From Lachnospiraceae bacterium (GTDB lineage Bacteria > Bacillota > Clostridia > Lachnospirales > Lachnospiraceae), in assembly GCA_016290595.1 (NCBI GenBank), contig JAEEUR010000016.1:1-35593 (forward strand): a stretch of 35,593 nucleotides of DNA, written 5' to 3'. How positions within the stretch are numbered: position 1 is the first letter of the stretch; every line of letters begins with the position of its first letter. The position numbers and the translations under genes were made by a program. The notes under the pieces are model-generated. The model was not told where the DNA came from. It was given only the letters and a program-made list of their open reading frames with translations, and did no database searches. Shown here one piece after another: positions 17,418 through 26,762 of this stretch.

Positions 17418-18806
17418 TTATGCCGCCGTTTTTTCGGCCGGAGCGTTCTCCGCCTCCCGCCACATCCTCTTCCGGATCAGCAGCATATAGATCAGCAGGA
17501 ACAGCATGGCGAAGCTCCAGCCGAAGGGAAAGCTGGCGTTGATGACGCAGATCTCGCCGGGCCAGCGGGCCGTCGCCAGCGCAAGAAACAGCTGCCGCAT
17601 CGCGACCATGGCCGCCAGGGTCAGGATCATGGGCATGCGGCTCTTCCCGTAACCCCTTAAGTAGCCGAGCAGGACCTCGCGGACCACCATGACGCTGTAG
17701 AAGGGCAGCAGGAAATGCACCATACTGACGGCCGCGTCTATCACTTCCTGTTCTTCGCTGAAAAGACCGGCTACCGGCTCGGCAAAGAAAGCCAGCGAGA
17801 TGGCCAGCACGGCGGTCACGGCCGCGCATAAGGCCAGGCCGTACCAGATGCCCTGCCGGGCGCGTTTATACTGCGCGCCGCCGAGGTTCTGGCTGACGTA
17901 GGTGGTCGTGGTCATGGTGATGGCCTTGCAGGGCAGGATCACGAAGCGGTCGATCTTGACCGCCGTGCCGATCCCGGCGCTGACGGCTGTCGGAAAGGCG
18001 TTGATATAGTTCCAGACAAAGATGTTGGAGAAGGAGATCAGCGCGTTCTGCACACCGGCGGAAAAGCCGACGCTGACCGACGCGGCGATCTGCCGGCGGC
18101 CGTCCGTCCAGGTCTCCTTCAGCGCCACCGCGTGCGTCTGGATCTGACGGCGGATCATCTGATGCACCAGAAGGACCGAGATGCCCTGCGCGATGATCGT
18201 CGCGATGCCGACGCCGGCCGTTCCCCAGCCGAGGGAGGCTACGAAGAGCAGATCCAGCGCGATATTGAGCACGCTGGTCAGGGCCAGCACGTAAAGCGGG
18301 CTGCGGGAATCGCCTACGGCGCGCAGGATCCCGGTCCCGCAGTTGTAGATCACGGTAAACATCAGGCCGGCCAGGTAGATGCGCAGATAGACGATGGCTT
18401 CCGCGTAGATCTCTTCGTTGCAGCCGGTCAGGGACAGCAGCACCGGGGCCAGCAGGATCCCGATCGCCGAGACCACGACGCCGAGCACGATGGAAAAGGT
18501 AAACGCATAGCGGACCGCCTTCTTCGTCTGCTCTTCGTCTCCGCTGCCGAAGGCCTTCGCGACCATGACCGTATTCCCGATCGACATGCCGTTGAAAAAC
18601 CCGATCAGCAGGTTGGTGATGGGGCCGCAGACGCTGACGGCCGCCAGCGCCGCGCTGCCGACGTTTCTTCCCACCACCAGGGCGTCCACGCTGGTATATA
18701 AGCTCTGCAGCAGCTCGCTCAGAATGATCGGTACCGCAAACAGGAGCAGCTTCGGTACGATCGCTCCTTCGGTGAAATTGATGTTTTTCTGAACAGGCGC
18801 CTTCAT
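17418..18806 (-). CDS. MATE-family efflux transporter
   Basis: NFTEGAIVPKLLLFAVPIILSELLQSLYTSVDALVVGRNVGSAALAAVSVCGPI; 12 hydrophobic segments. Confidence 0.92.
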   Translation of the reverse strand: MKAPVQKNINFTEGAIVPKLLLFAVPIILSELLQSLYTSVDALVVGRNVGSAALAAVSVCGPITNLLIGFFNGMSIGNTVMVAKAFGSGDEEQTKKAVRYAFTFSIVLGVVVSAIGILLAPVLLSLTGCNEEIYAEAIVYLRIYLAGLMFTVIYNCGTGILRAVGDSRSPLYVLALTSVLNIALDLLFVASLGWGTAGVGIATIIAQGISVLLVHQMIRRQIQTHAVALKETWTDGRRQIAASVSVGFSAGVQNALISFSNIFVWNYINAFPTAVSAGIGTAVKIDRFVILPCKAITMTTTTYVSQNLGGAQYKRARQGIWYGLALCAAVTAVLAISLAFFAEPVAGLFSEEQEVIDAAVSMVHFLLPFYSVMVVREVLLGYLRGYGKSRMPMILTLAAMVAMRQLFLALATARWPGEICVINASFPFGWSFAMLFLLIYMLLIRKRMWREAENAPAEKTAA

Positions 18807-18874
18807 AGACTGCTACCCCAGTCCCCGGACCGCCAGATAGATTTGGGGCATAACGAACTCCTCCCCATGACGGA

Positions 18875-18915
18875 AAAGAGGAAAAACGACGGGGTTCCGC
18901 ACGTTTTTCCTCTTT
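18875..18915. terminator. Intrinsic terminator hairpin
   Basis: AAAGAGGAAAAACG (18875-18888) / CGTTTTTCCTCTTT (18902-18915), 14-bp perfect stem downstream of the 18930-20048 gene. Confidence 0.7.
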
Positions 18916-18929
18916 GAAAAAAGCAGGTA

Positions 18930-20048
18930 TCAGCCCTTGATGTACTGCAGGGCGTCGTACATGATCTGCCAGTGCTCGGCCGGATGCTTGCCCCAGACGA
19001 CCATCATGCAGTCCACCAGTTTGCGGACCTCTTCGTCCGTCGGGTTGATGCCGATATCCCGCAGGCTCATCGGCTGATGGATCGCCGCCATATAGCGGCT
19101 GAAGTTCTTGGTTTCGAACTCCGGACGCTCATAAGCGTACATCGCCGCCTGGCAGCCCAGGCCCACGATCTCGCCGTGCAGCCATTCGGCCGTCTCTTCG
19201 GTGTAGATGGTCTTGCAGGCGTAGTACATGGCGTGGGCGAAGGTCGCGCCCTTCTTACCGCCGCTGATCAGGGCCTTGTGGTTGTTGTAGTTGACCGCCG
19301 CCGCCAGGGCCGTGGTCGCCACGTTCGCAAAGGTGCAGGCTTCCAGTTCTTCCGTTACCTGATGCGCCGCGCAGTCGCGGTAGGCCTTCTCGCCCTTGTT
19401 TAAGAGGATCTCATTCGTCGTGCCCGCCAGGACCTTGGAGCAGTACATGCCGACCGGCGTGGAAAACAGATCGTTGTATTCCATCATCAGGCCGGTCTCG
19501 ATGTACTTCGCAAAGGCGTCCGCCATGCCGGAAGCGAAAAGCTTGACCGGGGCGTTCGCGATGATCTGCGTATCGATGATGACCGCGTTGTTCTCCTTGG
19601 CGTGCCAGATCCGGTCGATGGGCTTGTGATCCGGCGTATACATGACCGACATGGCGGACCAGCAGTTGACCGTCGCCACCGAGGTCGGAACGTTGATGAC
19701 CGGGATATCGCAGCCGTGGCCCGTGGCCTTGCCCATATCCATGACCTTGCCGCCGCCCAGGCTGATGACGCAGTCGGGCTTTACCTTCGGGACCACTTCG
19801 TTCTTTAAGTACGCCAGCGTCTCGTAGGTGCAGTCGGTGGTCATGATAAAGAGCTCGAAATCCACCCCGTAGTTCTTCAGGCTTGCCTCCAGCTGGGCGC
19901 CGGCCGCTTCATAGGCCTTCTTACCCGCAACGATCAGGGCCTTTTTGCAGTGCAGCAGCTCCGCTTCGCGTCCCACGATCTCGATCGAGCCGGGCGCCTG
20001 TACGTATCTTCCGCAGCCGAATTTTACCGGCTTGAATTCATTTGCCAT
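18930..20048 (-). CDS. Glycerol dehydrogenase-like (GldA-type) oxidoreductase
   Basis: SLGGGKVMDMGKATGH, SGMADAFAKYIET, ATFAHAMYYACKTIYTEETAEWLHGEIVGLG; RBS aaggag. Confidence 0.82.
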   Translation of the reverse strand: MANEFKPVKFGCGRYVQAPGSIEIVGREAELLHCKKALIVAGKKAYEAAGAQLEASLKNYGVDFELFIMTTDCTYETLAYLKNEVVPKVKPDCVISLGGGKVMDMGKATGHGCDIPVINVPTSVATVNCWSAMSVMYTPDHKPIDRIWHAKENNAVIIDTQIIANAPVKLFASGMADAFAKYIETGLMMEYNDLFSTPVGMYCSKVLAGTTNEILLNKGEKAYRDCAAHQVTEELEACTFANVATTALAAAVNYNNHKALISGGKKGATFAHAMYYACKTIYTEETAEWLHGEIVGLGCQAAMYAYERPEFETKNFSRYMAAIHQPMSLRDIGINPTDEEVRKLVDCMMVVWGKHPAEHWQIMYDALQYIKG

Positions 20049-20072
20049 ATTATAATCTCCTTTTCTTGCTCC

Positions 20073-21425
20073 TTACTGCAGCTTCTCCATCAGCGCGCGG
20101 ACCTTGCCGTTTCCTTCCAGCACCAGCTTTCCGATCTCTTCCGCTTCCTCTTCCGTCTTGCCGCCGTAGCAGGCCAGATCCAGGAATTTCGTCTTGAAAT
20201 CGTCCAGCGTCATGGGGATCTCGGGCTCGCCCTTGGCGAAGTCCACCTGCTTTAAGCAGTGCGTGCCGTCCTTAAAGATGATCTCCACGTTGGCCGCCCG
20301 CTTCTTCGGGACCCAGGAGGTCATTTCCGGATCCGCGATGACGTCAGTCTTTTCCGTTAAGGCCAGGATCAGCGGATCGTGGATGTTCTCCTCGGTAAAG
20401 TCGCGCATGCCGGCGGAGCCCTTCACCAGCGCCAGGCCGACGCAGAAAGGCGTGCTCATCTTGCCGGACACCGTGGTCGGGATCTCCTTGAATTCATGGC
20501 CCTTGACGCCCTGCCCGTACATGCGGACGATGATCCGCTCGATCTCGTTCAGATCCATCGGATATTCCTTCCGGAGGCCCAGGGCGCCGTCGATCGCCGC
20601 GTGGGTATGGCGGCAGGCCGCATAGGGTTTGTGGTACGCGCCGAGGATGTTGAAGTTCGGATCGTTCGCCAGATCCAGGCCGGAAGCGTCGTATTTCTCT
20701 GCCATGGTGGACAGCCAGCCGAACTGCTCCTCGAAGCTGTTCTCCGGGCCGACGAAGCCGGCTCTGGCGATCAGCGCCGCCGTGATGCCGTCGTGGCCGG
20801 CGCGGCCGATGTTGTAGGGCTTCAGGGTGGAGGAGCCGAGCATCATACGGTTGTTGCCGGCGGCCGAGGAGGTCGCCGCGCTCAAAGCCGCCTTCATCTC
20901 TTCCCGGCTGAAGCGCATGGCGGTGGCTACCGCCATCGCGGCGCCCAGCGTTCCGATGGTCCCGGAGGAATGGAAGCCGCGGTTCCGGTGCGACGGCTGC
21001 AGGCAGCGGCCCAGACGGATGCCCGTCTCATAGCCGATGATAACGCCCCGCAGAAGATCCTCCATACCGAGATCAAAGTGCTCGCAGACCGTCAGAACGG
21101 CCGGAACGACCGTGGAGCCCAGATGAACGGTGCTGAAGCGGTGACCGTCATCGATATCAAACACGTGGGCGCACATCCCGTTGACCAGCACCGCGTTCTG
21201 CAGGGAGGCCCGGCGGCCGAAGCCAACGACCGTGGAGCCTTCGCGCTCGGACATCAGGTCCAGATAGCGGTTCAGGCGGTCCTTCAGCCAGCTGGTCCCG
21301 CCGATCATGGAGCCTAAAAGGTCCAGCACGCATTTGCGGGCTTCGTAATAGACCTCCGCCGGGATGGGGCCGTTTGCCATTTCGTAAAGGGTATTTACGA
21401 AAACATCCGTCACATTCGTCGTCAT
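20073..21425 (-). CDS. MmgE/PrpD family protein (2-methylcitrate dehydratase / aconitate decarboxylase fold)
   Basis: RKCVLDLLGSMIGG...NGMCAHVFDIDDGHRFSTVHLGSTVVPAVL...KPYAACRHTHAAIDGAL. Confidence 0.9.
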   Translation of the reverse strand: MTTNVTDVFVNTLYEMANGPIPAEVYYEARKCVLDLLGSMIGGTSWLKDRLNRYLDLMSEREGSTVVGFGRRASLQNAVLVNGMCAHVFDIDDGHRFSTVHLGSTVVPAVLTVCEHFDLGMEDLLRGVIIGYETGIRLGRCLQPSHRNRGFHSSGTIGTLGAAMAVATAMRFSREEMKAALSAATSSAAGNNRMMLGSSTLKPYNIGRAGHDGITAALIARAGFVGPENSFEEQFGWLSTMAEKYDASGLDLANDPNFNILGAYHKPYAACRHTHAAIDGALGLRKEYPMDLNEIERIIVRMYGQGVKGHEFKEIPTTVSGKMSTPFCVGLALVKGSAGMRDFTEENIHDPLILALTEKTDVIADPEMTSWVPKKRAANVEIIFKDGTHCLKQVDFAKGEPEIPMTLDDFKTKFLDLACYGGKTEEEAEEIGKLVLEGNGKVRALMEKLQ

Positions 21426-21445
21426 AAGCTTACTCCGTTGCGTGT

Positions 21446-22303
21446 TTACAGTTCCACGGAGGCGTGTCTCGGCTCAAAGCAGCAGCCGGGACGGATCGCC
21501 ACGACGCGCACGCCGCTGGCGCGCTGCGGGCCGACCTTCATGAAGGTGGCCAGCACCGTCGTCTTGCCCTTTAAGCCCAGGGGGCCGACGCCGCTTTCAT
21601 TGACCTTTTCCGTGATATATTTTTCCATCTCGTTCTGCTTGCTGAAATCGCCGTAGACCATGGCTTCCATCATCATGGAAGTGGCCTCGAACTGAGAACG
21701 GCCGACGCCGACCGCCAGCGCGCAGGGCGTGCAGCCCAGCAGCCTGGTGCCGTCCTTGGCACGGGCTACGATCTCATCCAGCACCACCTGCAGGTTGTGT
21801 TTGTGGAAAATGCGGTGGGTGATGCCGCGGATGGCGGGACCGCCGCCCAGCATCAGGATATGCACGCGCAGAACGTCTTCTTCGACTTCCTTTACCAGGA
21901 ACGGCGCCAGCGCCAGGTCCTCGGAATTCGGGCTGATGCCGCCGGACATGTCGATGCGGCCCGCATCGTCGCCCATGATCGCCATGGGACGGCCGGGCAG
22001 ATCGATCAGGCCCTGACGCACGCCGTCCTGGATCGCCGTCATCATGGCGCCGGTGAGGCAGCGGTTCGGACCTACTTCGACAAAGACGTGAGGAATGCCG
22101 GTATCGTCACACAGCGGGCTTCTGTCATGCTCCGCGACCTCGGCGTTGTCCAGAATGGTCTCCAGGTTCCATTTCGCGCGCTCGAGTTCCTCGTTCGCGA
22201 TGGCGCACTTGTAGGCGTTTTTCTTGTCCTGGCGGAAGGTCGAGCCGGCCCGTACCAGACAGTCGGCTACCTTTGCAACGACTTCATTGTAATTGAATTC
22301 CAT
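21446..22303 (-). CDS. Class I fumarase / L-tartrate dehydratase / mesaconase type hydratase, alpha subunit
   Basis: PLCDDTGIPHVFVEVG, GGGPAIRGITHRIFHKH, LLGCTPCALAVGVGRSQFEAT, ESGVGPLGLKGKTTVLATFMKV. Confidence 0.9.
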   Translation of the reverse strand: MEFNYNEVVAKVADCLVRAGSTFRQDKKNAYKCAIANEELERAKWNLETILDNAEVAEHDRSPLCDDTGIPHVFVEVGPNRCLTGAMMTAIQDGVRQGLIDLPGRPMAIMGDDAGRIDMSGGISPNSEDLALAPFLVKEVEEDVLRVHILMLGGGPAIRGITHRIFHKHNLQVVLDEIVARAKDGTRLLGCTPCALAVGVGRSQFEATSMMMEAMVYGDFSKQNEMEKYITEKVNESGVGPLGLKGKTTVLATFMKVGPQRASGVRVVAIRPGCCFEPRHASVEL

Positions 22304-22317
22304 CTCGTCTTCCTCCG

Positions 22318-22827
22318 TCATTTCAGGATCTCGCCGTGCGCGGCTGCGATGATGCAGGGGAATCCGTCCACCTTCAGTTCATAGAAGGCTTCCATTCCCA
22401 GCTCGGGGGCGAACAGGCACTTCTGGGAAAGCACCTTGCTGTTCAAAAGGGCCGTCACGGGGGCGATGACCGCGTAAACGGCGTTGTATTTATCAAACAT
22501 TTCAATGGTTTCTTTCTTCAGCTCGCCCTTGCCGAGGAACATGCGGATCCCGGCGGCGGTCAGCTGCGGCATGGTGCCCTCAAGCTCCGCCTTGTTGCTG
22601 GAGGTGGGGCCGACACCGGCGCGGCTGACGGCGGTGTGGAAGATCACGCCGCCCTGAAGGTCGATACCGGTCTCCGCGAAGGTGCCGTCCTCGATCTTCT
22701 TCACGAGTCTCGGCAGGACCGCGTCGCGGCCGGCATAAATGGTTCCGGAAACGTTGACAATATCTCCGGCCTTCAGAGAGGAAAGGACCTCATCCGTGAA
22801 CGGAGCGGTAATCGTTCTGATTTCCAT
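22318..22827 (-). CDS. Class I fumarase / L-tartrate dehydratase / mesaconase type hydratase, beta subunit
   Basis: LKAGDIVNVSGTIYAGRDAVLPRLV...IFHTAVSRAGVGPTSSNKAELEGTMPQLTAAGIRMFLGKGEL. Confidence 0.92.
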   Translation of the reverse strand: MEIRTITAPFTDEVLSSLKAGDIVNVSGTIYAGRDAVLPRLVKKIEDGTFAETGIDLQGGVIFHTAVSRAGVGPTSSNKAELEGTMPQLTAAGIRMFLGKGELKKETIEMFDKYNAVYAVIAPVTALLNSKVLSQKCLFAPELGMEAFYELKVDGFPCIIAAAHGEILK

Positions 22828-22867
22828 ATGCAGTAATTCTCCTGTTTTCTCTTCCTGTTACAAAGGA

Positions 22868-22897
22868 GGCAGACAGGGGACACGTCCCCCGTCTGCC
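22868..22897. terminator. Intra-cluster hairpin (attenuator/terminator/processing site candidate)
   Basis: GGCAGACAGGGGAC-AC-GTCCCCCGTCTGCC with one mismatch, extendable with AAAGG/CTTTT flanks; between two same-strand genes. Confidence 0.55.
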
Positions 22898-22911
22898 CCT
22901 TTTATGGTTTT

Positions 22912-23817
22912 TTAGTGATTTAAAGATCCCTTCGGCGAGTACAGGGCTTCCGGATAGTACTCGTCGATCATGCGCTTGACCAGCATGACCTGTTTCGCAC
23001 GCTTCTTGGCGTCGGCATCGGTGGAATCCCAGCTGTGGGTCTTGGCCACGGAGCCGCCGGTCTTCAGATAGATAGGAGCCGCGACGCGGATCATCTCCGG
23101 CACCTCGTAGTGACGGATGAAGCCACCGGAGGATTCGGGGTTCTCAGTGTGGCAGTCGATCGGGATGTTGATGGCCGCGCGGACCGCTGCCAGATGCTGC
23201 AGCTGATAGTCGCGGACGATGTTGAAGGAGTCGGCGCCGATCTCTTCCAGCAGCTTGGCGGAGCAGGGGTTGCCGTGGCCGGAGTGAGCGGAGATCTTGA
23301 ACTTGCTGTCGGCGGGGATAAGGCCGGCGGCACGGGCTTTGTTCAGAGCCCACAGGCAGCCTTCATCATACACCAGGAAGGTGCGGCAGCCCAGACGGGC
23401 GGCACGGCGGACGTCTTCGATCGCGCGTACGATCTGATCCTGGCCGCGCAGGCGGTAGCCCATGCGGACGCCTTCCGGAGACTTCACGGAAGCGGAGGTA
23501 TCGGTGGTGGCACGCGGTCCGATCGCGAGGATCAGCTCGACCTGATGTTCCTTGGCCAGTTCGACCATCTGGGTGATCTCGGCGTCAGTCAGGGTCCAGA
23601 TGCCCTTGGTCTGGGTGACGCGGTGAATGTAGAAGCCGAGTCTGTCAAATTCTTCAAGGAGCGTACGCATAACGCCGGGGCTCTGAATGCCGGGCACCTC
23701 AAAACGGTACTGGCAGCCGTCGTCGAAACGCTTCTCGGAAGTGGGAAGGGAATACAGGTCGCCTCTGGGCTGGCCGATACTCTCAAGGAAATTTCTGGTT
23801 TCATCCATGCTGTTCAT
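22912..23817 (-). CDS. Uncharacterised, probably TIM-barrel protein in the organic-acid operon
   Basis: DDGCQYRFEVPGIQSPGVMRTLLEEFDRLGFYIHRVTQTKG...FKISAHSGHGNPCSAKLLEEIGADSFNIVRDYQLQHLAAVRAAINIPIDCHTENP; RBS aggagg; alternating beta/alpha pattern; no confident family assignment. Confidence 0.7.
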   Translation of the reverse strand: MNSMDETRNFLESIGQPRGDLYSLPTSEKRFDDGCQYRFEVPGIQSPGVMRTLLEEFDRLGFYIHRVTQTKGIWTLTDAEITQMVELAKEHQVELILAIGPRATTDTSASVKSPEGVRMGYRLRGQDQIVRAIEDVRRAARLGCRTFLVYDEGCLWALNKARAAGLIPADSKFKISAHSGHGNPCSAKLLEEIGADSFNIVRDYQLQHLAAVRAAINIPIDCHTENPESSGGFIRHYEVPEMIRVAAPIYLKTGGSVAKTHSWDSTDADAKKRAKQVMLVKRMIDEYYPEALYSPKGSLNH

Positions 23818-23857
23818 AATGTTCCTCCTGTTTTTGATTGCTCTCTATTTGAATGCC

Positions 23858-25414
23858 TCAGCGTTTGATCTGCCTGATGACATCAATTACGGTTCCGTCG
23901 CGGTATTCCACCACCGCTACGATCTTGTCGGTGCACTCGATGGGCTTCGGCGTGCCCACGATGGAGCGGGCCAGCTCGCAGAGATCCTGGATGTCGACGA
24001 GCTTCACGTTCGCCGCCGTCAGGTCTTCCTTCAGCTCCTCATAGTACTTGTGCTTCGGGTTCAGGGCTACGCCGGCTTCCGTGACGACCACGGCCACCGA
24101 GGTGCCGGGCGTGCAGCAGGTGAAGACCTTCGGCACGATGGACGGGGTCCGGCCGCGCACCACGGGCAGCGTCACGATGGAGATATCCGCGCCGTCCGCC
24201 ACGTCGGGGCCGCCGCCCAGGCCGCCCATCATCTCGCCGGAGGAGCCGGTCAGGATGTTGATGTTGAAGTCGGTATCGACTTCCAGGGCGCCCAGAACGC
24301 CGAAGTTCAGCTTATCCAGCATGCAGCCCTTGCTGTACATGTTGGAATAGACCGCGTTATCGATCTCGATAACGCCGGGGCATTCCACGATGGCTTTCGC
24401 CGCGACCGCGTCGAAGGACTGCGAGCAGGCCACGACCCGCACCTGGCCCTTCTTGTACATGTCGATGATGGCCGCCGGGATGCCGCCCAGCGCGAAGCTC
24501 GCGGTGATGCCGGCCTCTTCCATCCTCTCCGAAAGGAAGTTGGTGCAGGCGATCGCGATGGCGCCGGCGCCGGTCTGGAAGGAGAAGCCCTGCCTGAACA
24601 TCCGGGAGGCCGCGATCACGTCGACGGTCCGCTTAGCGATCATGAGGTCGCGCGGGTTCTTGGTGATGCGGGCTGCGCCGGCGCCGATCTTCGCGGGATC
24701 GCCGGCCTGGTCCACCTTGACCACGTAGTCCACGTACTGCTGCGAGATGCTGATGGGGGCGCAGGGGTAATCGACCAGGTTGTCGGTCACGATGACGACC
24801 TTGCCCGCGTTGTGGGCATCCACGAAGGCGTAGCCCATGGAGCCGCAGGCGTTCGGGCCGATCTGGCCGGTCGCGTTGCCGTACTCATCGGCGGCGGAGG
24901 CGCCCAGGAAGGCCACGTCGATCATCAGATCGCCGCTCTCGATGGCGCGCGGACGGGAGCCGTGCGGCCGCAGGATGACGGGATTCTCCATCAGGCCGTC
25001 GATGACCGCATCGCCCAGCTCGCCGCGGATGCCGCTGGCTTCGATATTCGTAATGGTGCCGTCCTTCACGAATTCCGTGACGGACGGGTTCTTGATGTTG
25101 ACGACCGCGCTCGGCGCGAAGCGCAGGTTCTTGATGCCGAGACCCCGGATCGCGGTCAGCACCTGGCCGATGACCATATCGCCTTCACGGAAGCAGTGAT
25201 GGAAGGAGATGGTCATGCCGTCCTTCAGGCCGCAGGCCTTGATAGCGTCTTCCAGCGTGGGCAGCAGCTTGGTCCCGGATTCGGGACGCAGGGAAGGGCG
25301 GCGTTTGGAGACCACCGGCGGCAGATCATCGACCGCCTTGCCGATCCCCATGAAAGGCTTAACGACGTAATTGCCGATCTTTTCGGGAAGTTCACGTCCT
25401 ACTGCATTGATCAT
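23858..25414 (-). CDS. citF: Citrate lyase alpha subunit (citrate or citramalate CoA-transferase)
   Basis: MINAVGRELPEKIGNYVVKPFMG...HHCFREGDMVIGQVL...VDVAFLGASAADEYGNATGQIG...GSSGEMMGGLGGGPDVADGADISIVTLPVVRGRTPSIVPKVFTCCTPGTSVAVVVTEAGVALNP. Confidence 0.95.
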   Translation of the reverse strand: MINAVGRELPEKIGNYVVKPFMGIGKAVDDLPPVVSKRRPSLRPESGTKLLPTLEDAIKACGLKDGMTISFHHCFREGDMVIGQVLTAIRGLGIKNLRFAPSAVVNIKNPSVTEFVKDGTITNIEASGIRGELGDAVIDGLMENPVILRPHGSRPRAIESGDLMIDVAFLGASAADEYGNATGQIGPNACGSMGYAFVDAHNAGKVVIVTDNLVDYPCAPISISQQYVDYVVKVDQAGDPAKIGAGAARITKNPRDLMIAKRTVDVIAASRMFRQGFSFQTGAGAIAIACTNFLSERMEEAGITASFALGGIPAAIIDMYKKGQVRVVACSQSFDAVAAKAIVECPGVIEIDNAVYSNMYSKGCMLDKLNFGVLGALEVDTDFNINILTGSSGEMMGGLGGGPDVADGADISIVTLPVVRGRTPSIVPKVFTCCTPGTSVAVVVTEAGVALNPKHKYYEELKEDLTAANVKLVDIQDLCELARSIVGTPKPIECTDKIVAVVEYRDGTVIDVIRQIKR

Positions 25415-25429
25415 AGCCCTTTTCCTCCC

Positions 25430-26314
25430 TTACACGTTGATGCCGGCGGCTCTTGCCTGCGCCAGCGTGGTCTGCGCGCGAAGCTCCATGGGCTTGTCGA
25501 TCATATCGCCGCCCAGGGTAACGGCGCCTTTATGCTGTCTCTTGCCTTCTTCGACCGCGGCCAGCACGCGGAGCGCGTAGTTGATCTCCTTCTTGCTGGG
25601 GGTGAAGGCGGCGTTGACCACGTCCACCTGACGGGGATGCACCACCGTCTTGCCGTCGAAGCCCAGGTTCCGGGTCAGCTTCACGTCTTCCTTTAAGCCT
25701 TCCACGTCGTTGATGTCGGAGAAGACCGCGTCGATGGCTTCCACGCCGGCGGCGCGGCAGGCCATCAGGATGGCGTTGCGGGCGTAGAAGATCTCCAGGG
25801 AGGCCTTCGTGCGGGCCGCCTTCATGCTGGCGGTAAAGTCCTCCGCGCCGAGCGCGAGGGCCACCACGCGGGGATCCGATTCCGCGATCTCGCGGGCGTT
25901 CAGGACGCCCAGATACGACTCGATATTGCACCAGAGCTCAATGGAGCCCTCCTCGATGCCGGCCGCCTTTTCGATCTCGCTGATGCGCTTTGCGATCTTC
26001 TGCACCTCATACGCGTGCTCCACCTTCGGGATGCGGATCGCATCCGGGCAAGCCCGGACGGCCGCTTCCAGATCCTCGTCGATATACTCGGAATAGATGC
26101 CGTTCACGCGGATGATGACGTACTTGCCGACGGGGCGCTGATATTTGACCAGGTTGTAGACCAGGAGACGGGCCGCGTCCTTTTCCTGTACGGGCACCGA
26201 GTCCTCCAGATCGTAAACCAGGCAGTCCTCATTGTAAAAGCGCGCCTGGAGCAGGTTGACGGGGCTGGCGCCGCTGGCGTAAAGAGAGGTCCGTTTTAAT
26301 GCGATCTTTCCCAT
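25430..26314 (-). CDS. citE: Citrate lyase beta subunit (citryl/citramalyl-ACP lyase)
   Basis: LKRTSLYASGASPVNLLQARFYNEDCLVYDLEDSVPVQEKDAARLLV...VIIRVNGI...ALALGAEDFTASM...DGKTVVHPRQVDVVN. Confidence 0.95.
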   Translation of the reverse strand: MGKIALKRTSLYASGASPVNLLQARFYNEDCLVYDLEDSVPVQEKDAARLLVYNLVKYQRPVGKYVIIRVNGIYSEYIDEDLEAAVRACPDAIRIPKVEHAYEVQKIAKRISEIEKAAGIEEGSIELWCNIESYLGVLNAREIAESDPRVVALALGAEDFTASMKAARTKASLEIFYARNAILMACRAAGVEAIDAVFSDINDVEGLKEDVKLTRNLGFDGKTVVHPRQVDVVNAAFTPSKKEINYALRVLAAVEEGKRQHKGAVTLGGDMIDKPMELRAQTTLAQARAAGINV

Positions 26315-26616
26315 TACTTATCTTCTCCCTTCCAGTTAAAGCCCTCGCCCGAGGCGCGGCAGATGGCTGCCTGCACGCGGGCGCGGATGACGCAGTCAAT
26401 GGCCCCCTTATCCACCAGGAATACTTCTGCATCCCGGATCCCGAAATCGGAGAAAACCTCCTGAACGGTGGCGCGGATCTGATCGCCGAACGTCGTTAGG
26501 ACGTTGCTCTGAAGATGGATCACCAGGCCCTGCCCTTCGGCAGGCTTGACCGTGACCATCACGTCGCTGGATTCCATCGTACCGGCGACCGCAGTCTGTT
26601 TGATGTTCAAAGCCAT
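26314..26616 (-). CDS. citD: Citrate lyase acyl carrier protein (gamma subunit)
   Basis: IKQTAVAGTMESSDVMVTVKPAEGQGLVIHLQSNVLTTFGDQI; overlaps citE start as TAATG. Confidence 0.93.
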   Translation of the reverse strand: MALNIKQTAVAGTMESSDVMVTVKPAEGQGLVIHLQSNVLTTFGDQIRATVQEVFSDFGIRDAEVFLVDKGAIDCVIRARVQAAICRASGEGFNWKGEDK

Positions 26617-26733
26617 CCCTCCCTTCTGAAATTGTTTATTTTTCGCTGATCTGTTTAAGATCCTGTTGTCCTATTTTGGATTATATCACTTTATAACGGC
26701 TTTTCCATTGCCAAACATCTTTTCCTGAATAAC

Positions 26734-26762
26734 TTGCATCTTACGCAGGAAGGGGTTATAAT
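26734..26762 (+). promoter_or_regulatory. Promoter of the LysR gene
   Basis: TTGCAT (26734-26739), 17-bp spacer, TATAAT (26757-26762). Confidence 0.65.

Noticed and set aside
23687-25696. 669-aa plus-strand ORF antisense to citF/citE
   Set aside because: Low-complexity D/H/G/A-rich translation mirrors the codon bias of the opposite-strand genes; citF/citE are unambiguous.
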